Source: Lachnospiraceae bacterium (GTDB lineage: Bacteria > Bacillota > Clostridia > Lachnospirales > Lachnospiraceae). Taken from it: 64,000 bases of DNA. Below the pieces are notes generated by a model. It was given only the letters and a program-made list of their open reading frames with translations, did no database searches and was not told where the DNA came from. The DNA is taken from assembly GCA_900769115.1 (NCBI GenBank), contig CAAGFJ010000031.1, forward strand, positions 1 through 64,000, written 5' to 3'. A program made the position numbers and the translations under genes. Shown here one piece after another: positions 6,730-16,449 of the stretch. Numbering within the stretch: position 1 is the first letter of the stretch; each line of letters opens with the position of its first letter.

Positions 6730-7734
6730 ATGAACATCCGTGAGAAGCTAGAAGCTTGGGAGCATGAATATTTATGTGAATATGCATCATTTTCTGATCA
6801 GTCGTTGGGAAGGGATGTCCCGGAACCGATGTGCGATGTCAGAACGATCTATCAAAGGGATCGTGACCGGATTCTTCATTGTAAGTCATTTCGACGGTTG
6901 AAGCAGAAGACACAGGTATTCTTATCACCGGAAGGGGATCATTATCGAACCCGTCTGACTCATACTTTGGAAGTGGCACAGACGGCAAGGACAATTGCAA
7001 GAGCATTACGGCTCAATGAGGAATTAACCGAGGCGATTGCATTAGGACATGATCTGGGGCATACGCCATTTGGACATGCAGGGGAACGTGCATTGAATGA
7101 AGTCTGTTCGAAAGGATTCCGGCATAATGAGCAGAGTATCCGTGTAGTGGAACAGTTAGAGAAGAAGGGGAAAGGGTTGAATCTTACAAAGGAAGTAAGA
7201 GATGGAATCCTCAACCATAAGACGACCGGGAATCCTGCTACATTAGAGGGCAAGATCGTGCAGTTAGCCGATAAGATTGCCTATATTAACCATGATATTG
7301 ATGATGCCATCCGGGGTGGCATTTTGTTAGAAGGTGACTTGCCAAAGAACTGTACCTCGCAGCTTGGCAACAGCACAAGAGATCGTTTGAATACAATCAT
7401 ACATGATGTGATCGCAAATAGTGAGGGAAAAGGAGAGATTGTGTGCTCTCCAGAGATTCGTCAGGCGATGACAGGACTTCGCAGTTTTCTGTTTGACACG
7501 GTATATACGAATCCGGTTGCCAAGGGTGAGGAAGGGAAAGCCAAACGAATGTTACAGGAATTGTTTGGGTATTATACTTCTCATCCGGAGATGATGCCGG
7601 AGGAATATTTAGAAGCTATAGAGCAGGGACAGGAACGGGAAGTGGTTGTCTGCGATTATATTGCAGGAATGACCGATAATTATGCAGTATTGAAGTTCCA
7701 GGAGGCGTTTGAACCGAGTGGATGGAAAAGATAG
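6730..7734 (+). CDS. dgt: dGTPase-like dNTP triphosphohydrolase (HD superfamily)
   Basis: 334 aa from ATG 6730, preferred over GTG 6724 because AAGGGG at 6715-6720 gives 9-nt spacing. Hallmarks are an N-terminal QRDRDRILHCKSFRRLKQKTQVF, the HD motif residues TRLTHTLEV and ALGHDLGHTPFGHAGE, and NHDIDDAIRGG. It removes triphosphate from dNTPs and so tunes precursor pools. It lies just ahead of dnaG (13-bp gap), a common Clostridia arrangement linking nucleotide control with primase and the vegetative sigma factor. Confidence 0.9.
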   Translation: MNIREKLEAWEHEYLCEYASFSDQSLGRDVPEPMCDVRTIYQRDRDRILHCKSFRRLKQKTQVFLSPEGDHYRTRLTHTLEVAQTARTIARALRLNEELTEAIALGHDLGHTPFGHAGERALNEVCSKGFRHNEQSIRVVEQLEKKGKGLNLTKEVRDGILNHKTTGNPATLEGKIVQLADKIAYINHDIDDAIRGGILLEGDLPKNCTSQLGNSTRDRLNTIIHDVIANSEGKGEIVCSPEIRQAMTGLRSFLFDTVYTNPVAKGEEGKAKRMLQELFGYYTSHPEMMPEEYLEAIEQGQEREVVVCDYIAGMTDNYAVLKFQEAFEPSGWKR

Positions 7735-7747
7735 GGGATAATAATAT

Positions 7748-9520
7748 ATGTACTATTCTGATGAGATAATAGAAGAGGTACGTTCCAGAAATGATATAGT
7801 AGATGTAATAAGCAGTTATGTGAACCTTAAGAAGAAGGGGAATTCGTATTCTGCCTGCTGCCCGTTTCATCATGAGAAGACACCGTCCTTTCATGTGAGC
7901 CGGGAGAAACAGATGTATCATTGCTTCGGTTGTGGTGTTGGAGGCAATGTGTATACTTTTTTGATGGAGCATGAGAATTATTCTTTTCCAGAGGCAGTAG
8001 AAGCTTTGGCAGAGAGAGCAGGTATCAAGCTGCCGGAACAGAGTATGTCACCAGAGGCAAAGAAACAGGCGGATGAACGAAGCCGTATCAAGGATATGAA
8101 CCGGCTGGCAGCGGGATATTTTCATTATCTGTTACGCACCGGTCATGGCAAACATGCTTTGGAATATCTGACGGAACGAGGACTTACCGAGGAGACAATT
8201 AACAAGTTTGCACTTGGATTTTCGGATGTGTACCGGGATGACCTGTACAAATATCTGAAAAGTAAGGGATATAAGGATGAAGAACTGAAGAATTCCGGAT
8301 TGGTTAAGTTTGATGAGAAATACGGAGCGTCGGATCAGTTCTGGAATCGAGTGATGTATCCAATCGTGGATACGAATAACCGGGTAATTGGATTCGGCGG
8401 ACGTGTTATGGGAGAAGGAAAGCCCAAATACATCAATACACAGGAGACATTAGTTTTTGATAAAAGCCGGAATCTATACGGTTTGAATCTGGCAAAGAAA
8501 AGCAGACGCAGCGGAATCATTTTCTGTGAGGGGTATATGGATGTGATATCCATGCATCAGGCAGGTTTTGACAATGCAGTGGCATCACTTGGAACAGCGT
8601 TGACACCGGGGCAGGTGAATCTGATCAAACGATATACAGATCATGTATATCTTGCCTATGATAGTGATGAGGCAGGAACGAAAGCGGCACTTCGTGCATT
8701 GGAAATTATGCGGGAATTTGAGATGCCGGCAAGAGTGATATCATTAAAGCCGTATAAGGATCCAGATGAACTGATCCAGGCAGAGGGAACCGAGAGCTTT
8801 GAACGAAGGATTGAACAGGCGCAGAGCGGTACGATGTTTGAAATCGGAATTTTGGAACATAATTATAATCAGGAAGATCCGCAGGATCGTACGCAGTTCC
8901 AGAAGGAAGCAGCCAGGCGGCTATGTCAGATCAATGATCCTCTAGAGCGGAATAATTATGTGGAAAGTGTTGCCAAACAATATGGAATTGATAAGGACAG
9001 CCTGAAAGAGACTGTGACGCAATATGGAATTGCAGGAGCCGGTAAGATTGATACATCGGTATTTAGGGAACGTACACCGAGAAAGTCGCCGGAAGAAGAG
9101 AAACAGCAGAAGCAATTAAAGTCCGAACGGCTGTTGATCACATGGCTGATCAATGATAATAGCCTGTTTGATAAGATAAAAGGAATTGTTACACCGGAGG
9201 ATTTCTTAGATCCGGTGTACCATGATGTGATAAAGCAGTTGATGGAACAGTATGAGCGGGATGGCACAGTCACTCCGGCAGCAATTATGAATCATTACCA
9301 GAGCAAGGAAGAACATGAGAAGATATCCGGCATTATGCAGCAGGATTTTGATATGGAGGTTGCACAAAGTGAGAAGTCCAAAGTGATCACGGATCTGGTT
9401 AAGAGTATTCGTCATAGAAGCTTACAACATCAATTAGAAGAAGCAAAAGGAGATCTTGCGAGAACCGGGCAGCTGATGCTCGACAAGGCAAAGATTGACC
9501 GGTTGCAGATTCGTATTTAA
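7748..9520 (+). CDS. dnaG: DNA primase
   Basis: 590 aa, normal length. The N-terminal CHC2 zinc finger is complete (CCPFHHEKTPSF ... YHCFGCGVGGN). The TOPRIM core contains FCEGYMDVISMHQAG and YLAYDSDEAGTKAA with the acidic metal-binding residues, and a C-terminal helical domain binds DnaB helicase. It makes RNA primers for the lagging strand. Next gene is rpoD, as in the macromolecular-synthesis operon. Confidence 0.97.
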   Translation: MYYSDEIIEEVRSRNDIVDVISSYVNLKKKGNSYSACCPFHHEKTPSFHVSREKQMYHCFGCGVGGNVYTFLMEHENYSFPEAVEALAERAGIKLPEQSMSPEAKKQADERSRIKDMNRLAAGYFHYLLRTGHGKHALEYLTERGLTEETINKFALGFSDVYRDDLYKYLKSKGYKDEELKNSGLVKFDEKYGASDQFWNRVMYPIVDTNNRVIGFGGRVMGEGKPKYINTQETLVFDKSRNLYGLNLAKKSRRSGIIFCEGYMDVISMHQAGFDNAVASLGTALTPGQVNLIKRYTDHVYLAYDSDEAGTKAALRALEIMREFEMPARVISLKPYKDPDELIQAEGTESFERRIEQAQSGTMFEIGILEHNYNQEDPQDRTQFQKEAARRLCQINDPLERNNYVESVAKQYGIDKDSLKETVTQYGIAGAGKIDTSVFRERTPRKSPEEEKQQKQLKSERLLITWLINDNSLFDKIKGIVTPEDFLDPVYHDVIKQLMEQYERDGTVTPAAIMNHYQSKEEHEKISGIMQQDFDMEVAQSEKSKVITDLVKSIRHRSLQHQLEEAKGDLARTGQLMLDKAKIDRLQIRI

Positions 9521-9577
9521 TAGATTACACAGGAATATACAAGAGAACAGACTGTTCTCTTAAGGAAGGATGGAAAG

Positions 9578-10798
9578 ATGGAAGAACAAAAAAACATTAC
9601 AGAAGATGCACAGTTTCAGGAGAAATTACAGGAATTGCTTGCGATTGCAAAGAAGAAAAAGAATGTTATCGAGGATAATGAGATTATTGCATGCTTCGCT
9701 GCAGGCAATGTGGAATTGACAACCGAGCGTATGGTAGAGATCTTTGATTTCTTAGAGTCTAACAAGGTAGATGTGTTGACAATTTCCGATGTGGATGATG
9801 AGCCGGACGAGGATGCCTTGTTAGATGTGGATGGAGAAGAGGAGATTGAAGTAGAGAAGATCGATCTGTCTGTTCCGGAAGGAACCAATATCGAGGATCC
9901 GGTTCGTATGTACCTGAAGGAGATTGGTAAAGTACCACTGTTAAATGCAGAGGAAGAGATTGAATTAGCACAGAAGATGGAAGCCGGAGATATGGCAAAG
10001 ACCCAGTTAGAAGAGGGTGGCGAAGATCTGGATGATGAGACAAAGAAGCAGTTACAGGATCTGGTCAATCAGGGAGACTACGCAAAGAAGAAGCTGGCAG
10101 AGGCAAACCTTCGTCTGGTAGTCAGCATTGCAAAACGATATGTAGGCCGTGGAATGTTGTTCCTTGATCTGATCCAGGAGGGTAATCTTGGTCTGATCAA
10201 AGCGGTAGAGAAGTTTGATTACCGGAAAGGATACAAGTTCTCAACCTATGCAACCTGGTGGATTCGTCAGGCAATCACAAGAGCGATTGCAGATCAGGCA
10301 AGAACTATCCGTATTCCGGTGCATATGGTAGAGACGATCAACAAACTGATCCGTGTTTCCAGACAGTTATTGCAGGAGTTAGGACGGGAACCGACGCCGG
10401 AGGAGATTGCAGAAGAGATGGATATTCCGGTAGAGCGTGTGCGTGAGATATTGAAGATTTCGCAGGAGCCGGTATCTTTAGAGACTCCGATCGGTGAAGA
10501 GGAAGACAGCCATTTGGGAGATTTTATCCAGGATGAGAATGTGCCGGTTCCAGCAGATGCGGCAGCATTTACTTTATTGAAGGAACAGCTGGTGGAAGTA
10601 TTGTCTACGCTGACGGAGCGAGAGCAGAAGGTATTGCGGCTGCGGTTCGGATTAGATGATGGTCGTGCAAGAACTTTGGAAGAGGTTGGTAAGGTTTTCA
10701 ACGTGACCAGAGAGCGTATCCGTCAGATTGAGGCAAAGGCGCTTAGAAAGCTAAGACATCCAAGCCGGAGCAGAAAACTTCGTGATTATCTGGAGTAA
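9578..10798 (+). CDS. rpoD: Primary sigma factor SigA/RpoD
   Basis: 406 aa. Region 1.1 is acidic; region 1.2 includes [11 protein letters not shown]; region 2 carries [35 protein letters not shown] and the -10 recognition helix [14 protein letters not shown]; region 4 has [15 protein letters not shown] and the -35 recognition helix [17 protein letters not shown]. Directs RNA polymerase to housekeeping promoters. A short hairpin AAGAGAACA/TGTTCTCTT (9541-9561) lies just before the ribosome binding site and could affect translation or processing between dnaG and rpoD. Confidence 0.97.
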   Translation: MEEQKNITEDAQFQEKLQELLAIAKKKKNVIEDNEIIACFAAGNVELTTERMVEIFDFLESNKVDVLTISDVDDEPDEDALLDVDGEEEIEVEKIDLSVPEGTNIEDPVRMYLKEIGKVPLLNAEEEIELAQKMEAGDMAKTQLEEGGEDLDDETKKQLQDLVNQGDYAKKKLAEANLRLVVSIAKRYVGRGMLFLDLIQEGNLGLIKAVEKFDYRKGYKFSTYATWWIRQAITRAIADQARTIRIPVHMVETINKLIRVSRQLLQELGREPTPEEIAEEMDIPVERVREILKISQEPVSLETPIGEEEDSHLGDFIQDENVPVPADAAAFTLLKEQLVEVLSTLTEREQKVLRLRFGLDDGRARTLEEVGKVFNVTRERIRQIEAKALRKLRHPSRSRKLRDYLE

Positions 10799-10807
10799 TA
10801 GATCGGT

Positions 10808-11575
10808 ATGAAAGAATTGAGTTTATCAAAAAGAATGGAGGCTGTGGTGAATATGGTTTCACCGCAGTCCTTTGCTATTGCGGATATTGGTTGTGACCAT
10901 GCGTATGTATCGATCGCTTTGAGGCAGCGGGACATGGTACATAAAGTAATTGCCATGGATGTGAGAAAAGGGCCTTTAGCGATTGCAAAGAATAATGTGA
11001 TGCAATATGGACTAGAAGATACCATTGCATTGCGATTAAGTGATGGGTTAGAGCAATTACAGCCGGGTGAGGTGGATACGATCATTATTGCCGGGATGGG
11101 TGGCTTGTTGATGCTGCGTATTCTGGAAGAAGGACGTTTGGTGTGGAAAGAGGCCAAGAAGCGTCCGGCACTCATTTTGCAGCCGCAGTCGGATATTGAT
11201 CAGGTTCGGCATTATCTGTATGAGAATGATTATTCTATTGATAGAGAGTGTATGTTGATCGACGAAGGTAAATATTATACCGTGATCAGTGCAAAGCCGG
11301 GAAAGAAAGAGAATATATGTATGCCGGCGGAGGGATGGCTGTATGGTATGTATAATCTAGAGCACCGGGATGCTGTATTGCGGGATTTTTTGGAAAAGGA
11401 ATGGAGTACGCTGCAGCAGATTCAGAAGAATCTGAAAGAGGTAGTTGAGAAAGCAGCACAGCATGAGCAGGAGGTGCCAGATAAGACGAAACTTCGGATG
11501 AGAGAAGTGGAAGAACAGCTTCGCATGAATGCAGCAGCAAGAGAATATTATGATGTAAGGATTAAAAGCAGATAG
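10808..11575 (+). CDS. trmK: tRNA (adenine(22)-N1)-methyltransferase
   Basis: 255 aa. The SAM-binding Rossmann start IADIGCDHAYVSIAL, the segment IAMDVRKGPLAIAKNN, and DTIIIAGMGGLLM match TrmK (YqfN), which methylates A22 in tRNA. The C-terminus is a charged coiled coil (residues about 195-250). It starts 9 bp after rpoD, with a weak ribosome binding site overlapping the rpoD end, implying coupled expression. Location downstream of rpoD and before Nif3 is the usual one in Firmicutes. Confidence 0.92.
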   Translation: MKELSLSKRMEAVVNMVSPQSFAIADIGCDHAYVSIALRQRDMVHKVIAMDVRKGPLAIAKNNVMQYGLEDTIALRLSDGLEQLQPGEVDTIIIAGMGGLLMLRILEEGRLVWKEAKKRPALILQPQSDIDQVRHYLYENDYSIDRECMLIDEGKYYTVISAKPGKKENICMPAEGWLYGMYNLEHRDAVLRDFLEKEWSTLQQIQKNLKEVVEKAAQHEQEVPDKTKLRMREVEEQLRMNAAAREYYDVRIKSR

Positions 11576-11660
11576 CAATGTATGTTTATGTATCAATTGT
11601 ATGGCAATGGAGCAACGTGCCATTAATAGTATTAGATGACAGAATGGGAGGTGTAACATT

Positions 11661-12452
11661 ATGAAATGTTCTCAGATTATAGAAGGATTAGAACAACTCT
11701 CCCCAAAACAATATGCCTGTGAATGGGATAATGTAGGATTATTGGTAGGACGGAGGGAGAAAGAAGTCAGGAAAGTGATGGTTGCATTGGATGCAACCTG
11801 TAACGTAGTGGAGAGGGCGGTTGCAGAGCAGGTGGATATGCTGATCACACATCACCCGATGATCTTTTCATCGGTAAAACAGATCAATGAGGATCATTTT
11901 GTGACGGAGAAGATTCTTACTCTTGCAGAGCATGGAATCTGTTATTATGCGATGCATACGAATTTTGATATTGTGGGTGGTATGGCAGAACTTGCCTGTG
12001 GACCGGAATATCTGAACCTTACCGAGACGACACCGATCACTTGTGAGCCTGGACAGACGGAGGGACTTGGCAGATATGGAAAGCTGCCACAGCCAATGAC
12101 AGCTAAGCAGTTAGCGGAATGGGTCAAACAGCGTTTTCAGATTCCGTTTGTCATGTTATATCAGGCACCGGACAAAGAAGACGCAGTATTTGAACGGATA
12201 GCGGTACTTCCGGGTTCCGGTAAAAGCGAGATGAAGAAGGTCTGCAATGATGGTTATACACTATATTTAACAGGGGATTATACACATCATGAAGGATTGG
12301 ATGCGGTGGATATGGGTATGACAATCTTAGATGCTACGCATTATGGGTTGGAGCATATCTTTATACGATATATCAGTGATTATATGAAGAAACAATGGAA
12401 GGATCTTATGATATCAGAGATGGATGCCGGGTGCCCGGTACAGGTGTTATAG
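11661..12452 (+). CDS. Nif3-like dinuclear metal-centre protein
   Basis: 263 aa. Metal-ligand motifs are present: ITHHPMIF early, YAMHTNFD in the middle, and late THHEGLDAVDMG and DATHYGLEH. Nif3/YqfO proteins form hexameric toroids with a two-metal site; their exact role is unsettled, though GTP cyclohydrolase-like and regulatory functions have been proposed. GGGAGGTG precedes the ATG. Grouping after trmK is conserved in Firmicutes and supports a link with tRNA or nucleotide metabolism. Confidence 0.92.
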   Translation: MKCSQIIEGLEQLSPKQYACEWDNVGLLVGRREKEVRKVMVALDATCNVVERAVAEQVDMLITHHPMIFSSVKQINEDHFVTEKILTLAEHGICYYAMHTNFDIVGGMAELACGPEYLNLTETTPITCEPGQTEGLGRYGKLPQPMTAKQLAEWVKQRFQIPFVMLYQAPDKEDAVFERIAVLPGSGKSEMKKVCNDGYTLYLTGDYTHHEGLDAVDMGMTILDATHYGLEHIFIRYISDYMKKQWKDLMISEMDAGCPVQVL

Positions 12453-12476
12453 CAGCGAGAGAAGGAGGCAGTATAT

Positions 12477-14135
12477 ATGATGCAGATTACAGTAGACGGG
12501 GTTACACACAAGGTAGAAGAGGGAATAACGTTAGAACAGGTGGCAAAGGAGTACGGGAGCTGTGAGAATGGGCAGATCGTGTTGGCGTACCAGAACCGCC
12601 GTTTGTGTGAATTGTTTAAGCCGGTGAAGGATCGTGCGCAGATTACATTTGTGTACACATCCGATAAGATTGGAATTGAGACATACAGAAGGAGTATGGT
12701 CCTGATGATGCTCAAAGCATTCCGGGATGTATTAAAGGAACAGGATGCTACGGGAAGAATCCGCGTTTTGTTTTCTTTGAGCAAGGGGCTGTATTGTGAA
12801 CTTAACAGCAAGCAGGTAAAGCTGTCGCAGGAATTATTAGATAAGGTTACTGTGCGGATGCAGGAGCTGGCAGAGGCAGATCTGCCGATTGAGAAACATA
12901 CATATAATGCACATGATCTGGTCAGACGTTTTTCTGCACAGGGCAGAAAGGACAAAGTACAGTTGTTCAAATACAGACGGGCATCGAATGCAAATGCGTA
13001 TCTGTTAGAGGAATTTGAGGATTATTATTATGGATTTATGGTGCCGTCAACCGGCTATCTGAAATATTTCGCATTGTATCTATATGAAGAAGGATTTGTA
13101 TTGCAGATGCCGGCAAGAAAAGAGCCTTGTGTTGTGCCGGAATTTTGTCCGCAGAATAAGTTGTTTCAGGTGTTGAAACAGTCCGATGACTGGGGCGTTA
13201 TGCTGAATGTAGATACGGTAGGCGGATTAAATGACGCTATTGCAGCGGGAGAGATCGGTGATCTTATGCTGGTACAGGAGGCATTGCAGGAGAAAAGGAT
13301 TGCGGAGATTGCAGAGACGATCAAGCAGCAGGATAAGAAGTTTGTATTGATTGCAGGTCCAAGTTCTTCCGGTAAGACATCATTTTCTCATCGGTTGAGC
13401 ATTCAACTGCGGGCGCTTGGTATGCATCCACATCCAATTGCAATGGATAATTATTTCGTGGATCGCAAATATACACCAAGAGATGCAGAGGGTAACTTTG
13501 ACTTCGAGTGCTTAGAGGCATTAGATGTGAAGCAGTTCAATGAAGATATGTATCGTCTGCTACAGGGAGAAGAGGTTGCTATGCCGACATTTAATTTCCT
13601 GATCGGGGAAAGAGAATATAGAGGTGACACCCTGCAGATACATGATAATGATGTATTGGTGATTGAAGGTATTCACGGATTGAATCCGGCGGTTTCAAAG
13701 CAGTTGCCGGATGATAGTAAGTTTCATATTTACATTAGTGCGCTGACCCAGTTGAATGTAGATGAACATAACCGGATTGCAACAACAGACGGACGCCTGA
13801 TCCGGCGTATTGTGCGGGATGCCAGAACAAGAGGACATAACGCACAGAAGACAATTGCAATGTGGGATTCGGTACGAAGAGGAGAAGAACGAAATATATT
13901 TCCTTATCAGGAGGAAGCAGATGTTATGTTTAATTCGGCATTAATTTATGAGCTTAGCGTGATCAAGCCGTATGTAGAACCGTTGTTGTTTGCAATTCCA
14001 AAAGATTGTCCGGAATATCAGGAGGCTAAACGGCTGCTTAAATTCTTAGATTATTTCTTAGCGGTAGGTTCTGAGTCTATACCGAATAACAGTATTCTGA
14101 GGGAATTTGTTGGTGGAAGCTGTTTTCCGGTATAG
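12477..14135 (+). CDS. TGS-domain nucleoside kinase (uridine kinase family)
   Basis: 552 aa. The N-terminal 60 residues resemble a TGS/ThrRS-like domain (VDGVTHKVEEGITLEQVAKEYG), followed by a ThrRS second-domain-like part (residues about 60-190). The C-terminal half is a P-loop kinase with IAGPSSSGKTSFSHRL (about residue 293), then MDNYFVDR and DFECLEALD, as in uridine kinase/phosphoribulokinase relatives. It is annotated in Clostridia as a nucleoside kinase, substrate unproven. AAGGAGG lies before two adjacent ATGs (12477, 12480). Confidence 0.85.
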   Translation: MMQITVDGVTHKVEEGITLEQVAKEYGSCENGQIVLAYQNRRLCELFKPVKDRAQITFVYTSDKIGIETYRRSMVLMMLKAFRDVLKEQDATGRIRVLFSLSKGLYCELNSKQVKLSQELLDKVTVRMQELAEADLPIEKHTYNAHDLVRRFSAQGRKDKVQLFKYRRASNANAYLLEEFEDYYYGFMVPSTGYLKYFALYLYEEGFVLQMPARKEPCVVPEFCPQNKLFQVLKQSDDWGVMLNVDTVGGLNDAIAAGEIGDLMLVQEALQEKRIAEIAETIKQQDKKFVLIAGPSSSGKTSFSHRLSIQLRALGMHPHPIAMDNYFVDRKYTPRDAEGNFDFECLEALDVKQFNEDMYRLLQGEEVAMPTFNFLIGEREYRGDTLQIHDNDVLVIEGIHGLNPAVSKQLPDDSKFHIYISALTQLNVDEHNRIATTDGRLIRRIVRDARTRGHNAQKTIAMWDSVRRGEERNIFPYQEEADVMFNSALIYELSVIKPYVEPLLFAIPKDCPEYQEAKRLLKFLDYFLAVGSESIPNNSILREFVGGSCFPV

Positions 14136-14270
14136 AGAAGAAAAGCATTCAACATAGGATCGAAGGAAAGCTGTTTATTAAAAAGAAACTCCAAAACTGT
14201 CGAGAATTGTTCAAAATACAAAAATATTGTGAAATAAATATAAAAAATTATGAAAAATTTGTGCAATATA

Positions 14271-14299
14271 GTGACAAAAGGAGGAGGCTATGGTATACT
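14271..14299 (+). promoter_or_regulatory. Promoter of the 239-aa gene
   Basis: GTGACA (14271-14276), 17-bp spacer, TATACT (14294-14299). The start codon at 14331 lies about 25 bp after the expected transcription start. Confidence 0.7.
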
Positions 14300-14330
14300 A
14301 CATATAAAAGTGTTTAAGGAGGGCTGTTAT

Positions 14331-15050
14331 ATGGGTGTATCAGGACAAAAGTTTGATCTACCACAGATGAAAGCATATTTTGAGACACAGATACCGAATA
14401 TCAGGCTGTTAAGTGATTTGACGCTTAGCGAGACGGATTTCAAGAGCTTGGGTGTTAAGCTTAAGTCAGCCTTTGCTTTTACAGACCGTAAGGATGGTAT
14501 CGATGATATTATGATCTGCTATTTAGTGTATTGGGTTTATGCACTCATTTATTGGGATGAGGAGACAGGAATTCACGACGAGTTGACGGATTTTTGCGCA
14601 GAACTACCGCAATATCAGATCAGACATCATTTAGAGATGCTGGTAGATACCTTTGCAGATTACAATATTGATAAGTTTGGATACCGGAATAAGAGTACGG
14701 AGGAATTAACCTCTGTTTTAATTGCACGACATGCCGGAATTCCGAATGATGAGAAGTATCAGGTGTTTGAATTAATTGATGATTATCGGAATCAGAATGT
14801 GTCGGTTGATACGATGGTAGATGATATTTATGCACATCTTCCGTATAAGAGTCAGTACATATTTTCTTTATTAGACCGGGATTCGAGACAGGATATGATA
14901 TGGGAGATTCGTACTTTGATGGCAGAGATTTGTTCGAAGTCATATACGAGAGAAGAATTATTGATAAGATATCCGCATACTTCTATTAGTTTGATTGATT
15001 ACTGTTTCTACTGGCAGGAAGGCAAAGCATTATTGACGCAGGCAAAGTAG
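14331..15050 (+). CDS. Conserved hypothetical protein
   Basis: 239 aa, not recognised. The start at ATG 14331 is chosen because AAGGAGGG (14316-14323) precedes it and the promoter lies just upstream; a longer frame would begin before that promoter. The protein is mostly helical, acidic and without membrane segments or signal peptide, so probably cytoplasmic. It is a monocistronic unit ended by the shared bidirectional terminator at 15065-15104. Confidence 0.75.
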   Translation: MGVSGQKFDLPQMKAYFETQIPNIRLLSDLTLSETDFKSLGVKLKSAFAFTDRKDGIDDIMICYLVYWVYALIYWDEETGIHDELTDFCAELPQYQIRHHLEMLVDTFADYNIDKFGYRNKSTEELTSVLIARHAGIPNDEKYQVFELIDDYRNQNVSVDTMVDDIYAHLPYKSQYIFSLLDRDSRQDMIWEIRTLMAEICSKSYTREELLIRYPHTSISLIDYCFYWQEGKALLTQAK

Positions 15051-15064
15051 AAGAATCTGAGAAG

Positions 15065-15104
15065 AAAAGACGCAGGTGAATGAGAAGATTCATCTGCGTC
15101 TTTT
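15065..15104. terminator. Bidirectional terminator between the 239-aa gene and rnpB
   Basis: Perfect 17-bp stem AAAAGACGCAGGTGAAT/ATTCATCTGCGTCTTTT (15065-15081/15088-15104), with A and T runs inside the stem arms so that it works on both strands. Confidence 0.92.
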
Positions 15105-15110
15105 CTTTAT

Positions 15111-15452
15111 GACTTGGTCGATAAGCCGGGTTATGTCGTTGAATGATCATCTATCTAGACCTGTCGTTGCCGACAGGTTCAAGCAACCTACCCGAAAACG
15201 TGACGGGCCGCCACATTGTTTTCTGTTCGGTCTTGCTTCGAGTGGGGTTTACAGAGCCTGCCTTGTTACCAAGACAGCGGTGAGCTCTTACCTCGCCTTT
15301 CCACCCTTACCAGTTGCCTGGCGGTATATTTCTGTTGCACTAGCCTGGGAGTCGCCTCCACCGGACGTTATCCGGCACCCTGCCCTATGAAGCCCGGACT
15401 TTCCTCACCTGCAGCCTTTCGTCTCTGCAGCCGCGATCATTTGACCAAGTCG
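15111..15452 (-). ncRNA. rnpB: RNase P RNA
   Basis: On the minus strand the sequence begins GACTTGGTC and ends GACCAAGTC, forming helix P1. Inside are the conserved core pieces: GAGGAAAGTCCGGGC near the 5' end, a CAGAAA/GGTAAGGGTG region in the middle, and ATAACCCGGCTTATCG before the 3' end. About 340 nt, normal for the catalytic RNA that trims tRNA 5' ends. A bidirectional terminator closes it. Confidence 0.96.
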
Positions 15453-15458
15453 GACTTG

Positions 15459-15487
15459 ATTGTAGCACACTATAGTTTAATCTTCAA
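15459..15487 (-). promoter_or_regulatory. Promoter of rnpB
   Basis: On the minus strand TTGAAG (15487-15482), 17-bp spacer, TACAAT (15464-15459), ending a few bases before the RNA 5' end. The -35 box lies in the last codons of the upstream AP2-domain gene. Confidence 0.8.
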
Positions 15488-16295
15488 TCCTTTTTTCGGA
15501 AGAGCGGTCGCAATAGGATAAGATCTTATCGGAAATGTGTATTCGGGCATAGGCATCCTGGTATTGCTTAGAGGTGTAACTGTGAATATAATTACGGCTG
15601 TAAGTTTTCCCGATGCCATGTGCTTCTAAAAGATCAGCGGCCTTATTGTATGCGATAGCGGCGGTTATGGCATCCGGGTAGCGTCCTACAATATAGTTAC
15701 CATGAATATGTATTACCGTCTCATAGATGGAGGATCCGGAATGTGCAATCTGGCTTACGCCCATGTAGTCGTTGATGATCCGTATATTTTCATATCGAAA
15801 ATCATATTCATTCCCATTTACAAATAGATAATCAATTCCTTTTCTGGCATAGCTATGGATGCCATAACGGGACAGGATACTATATTGACTGCCGTAATCG
15901 CAGACAAAATAATAGCCGCCGCGGAACTGGATGGTGTGAGTGGCATAAAAGAACAAGTCTTCACGGTCAAAAATAAAGAATTGTTCCGGTGTAATATAAT
16001 AATAGAAGTAATGTTTTTGCAAGTAGATTGGGGTTTTGAAATATAACCCGCAGTCGCGCAGATTGACCAGACTCACATATTTAGTAAAGTCTAAGGCGCA
16101 ATCAGGAGAATAGGTGGATATGGTGTGGCAGGATTGTTGCAGAACATCACATGCCTGTCTGTAAGCGGCAGATGCTGCAGAAGGAGAAATAAAGCTGCCA
16201 AGACTGATGTGTTTTCCAGATACCGTAATGGAACTGCGGTAATAAATATCACCATTTTTTTTAGTTGCCTGTGATACGCCGGGATATCCATGCAT
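15477..16295 (-). CDS. AP2-HNH-AP2 domain protein
   Basis: 272 aa from the ATG at 16295; the earlier ATG at 16304 lies only 1 nt from the AAAGGAG site, so the second (10-nt spacing) is better. An N-terminal AP2-like DNA-binding repeat (GYPGVSQATKKNGDIYYRSS) and a C-terminal one (YMGVSQIAHSG ... GRYPDAITAAIAYNKAADLL) flank a central part. That part ends in FVNGNEYDFRYENIRI, resembling the degenerate second half of an HNH nuclease (normally DGNxxNNRxENL). This is the architecture of free-standing homing-type endonucleases, but the catalytic His pair is not evident. It could be a domesticated DNA-binding protein. Confidence 0.75.
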   Translation of the reverse strand: MHGYPGVSQATKKNGDIYYRSSITVSGKHISLGSFISPSAASAAYRQACDVLQQSCHTISTYSPDCALDFTKYVSLVNLRDCGLYFKTPIYLQKHYFYYYITPEQFFIFDREDLFFYATHTIQFRGGYYFVCDYGSQYSILSRYGIHSYARKGIDYLFVNGNEYDFRYENIRIINDYMGVSQIAHSGSSIYETVIHIHGNYIVGRYPDAITAAIAYNKAADLLEAHGIGKTYSRNYIHSYTSKQYQDAYARIHISDKILSYCDRSSEKRIED

Positions 16296-16327
16296 GTCGG
16301 TCATACTCCTTTCTTTTTCTCTATTTT

Positions 16328-16355
16328 ATTATACGGAAGGAAGCGAAAATTTCAA
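16328..16355 (-). promoter_or_regulatory. Promoter of the AP2-domain gene
   Basis: Minus strand TTGAAA (16355-16350), 16-bp spacer, TATAAT (16333-16328). It diverges from the promoter of the 3D-domain gene, which starts 26 bp away. Confidence 0.7.
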
Positions 16356-16381
16356 GTTTTCAGATGGCAATGTAAAAAGGC

Positions 16382-16410
16382 TTGACCTTTTTCTTAAGAA
16401 CCCATATAAT
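16382..16410 (+). promoter_or_regulatory. Promoter of the 3D-domain protein gene
   Basis: TTGACC (16382-16387), 17-bp spacer, TATAAT (16405-16410), with the start codon 40 bp downstream. Reading frames that begin upstream of this promoter are therefore unlikely. Confidence 0.8.
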
Positions 16411-16449
16411 TTAGATGCATATGTCATATACGGAGAAGGCGATTTGGGG

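Noticed and set aside
10258..10701. Overlapping frames inside rpoD on both strands
   Set aside because: Shadows of the rpoD coding sequence, which is intact and of normal length.
15076..15521. Two plus-strand reading frames of about 100 codons
   Set aside because: They lie across RNase P RNA, encoded on the other strand, and have no ribosome binding sites.
16294..16449. 52-residue N-terminal extension of the 3D-domain protein
   Set aside because: It would start upstream of the TTGACC-17-TATAAT promoter and overlap the divergent promoter region; ATG 16450 has a good ribosome binding site and gives a proper signal anchor.
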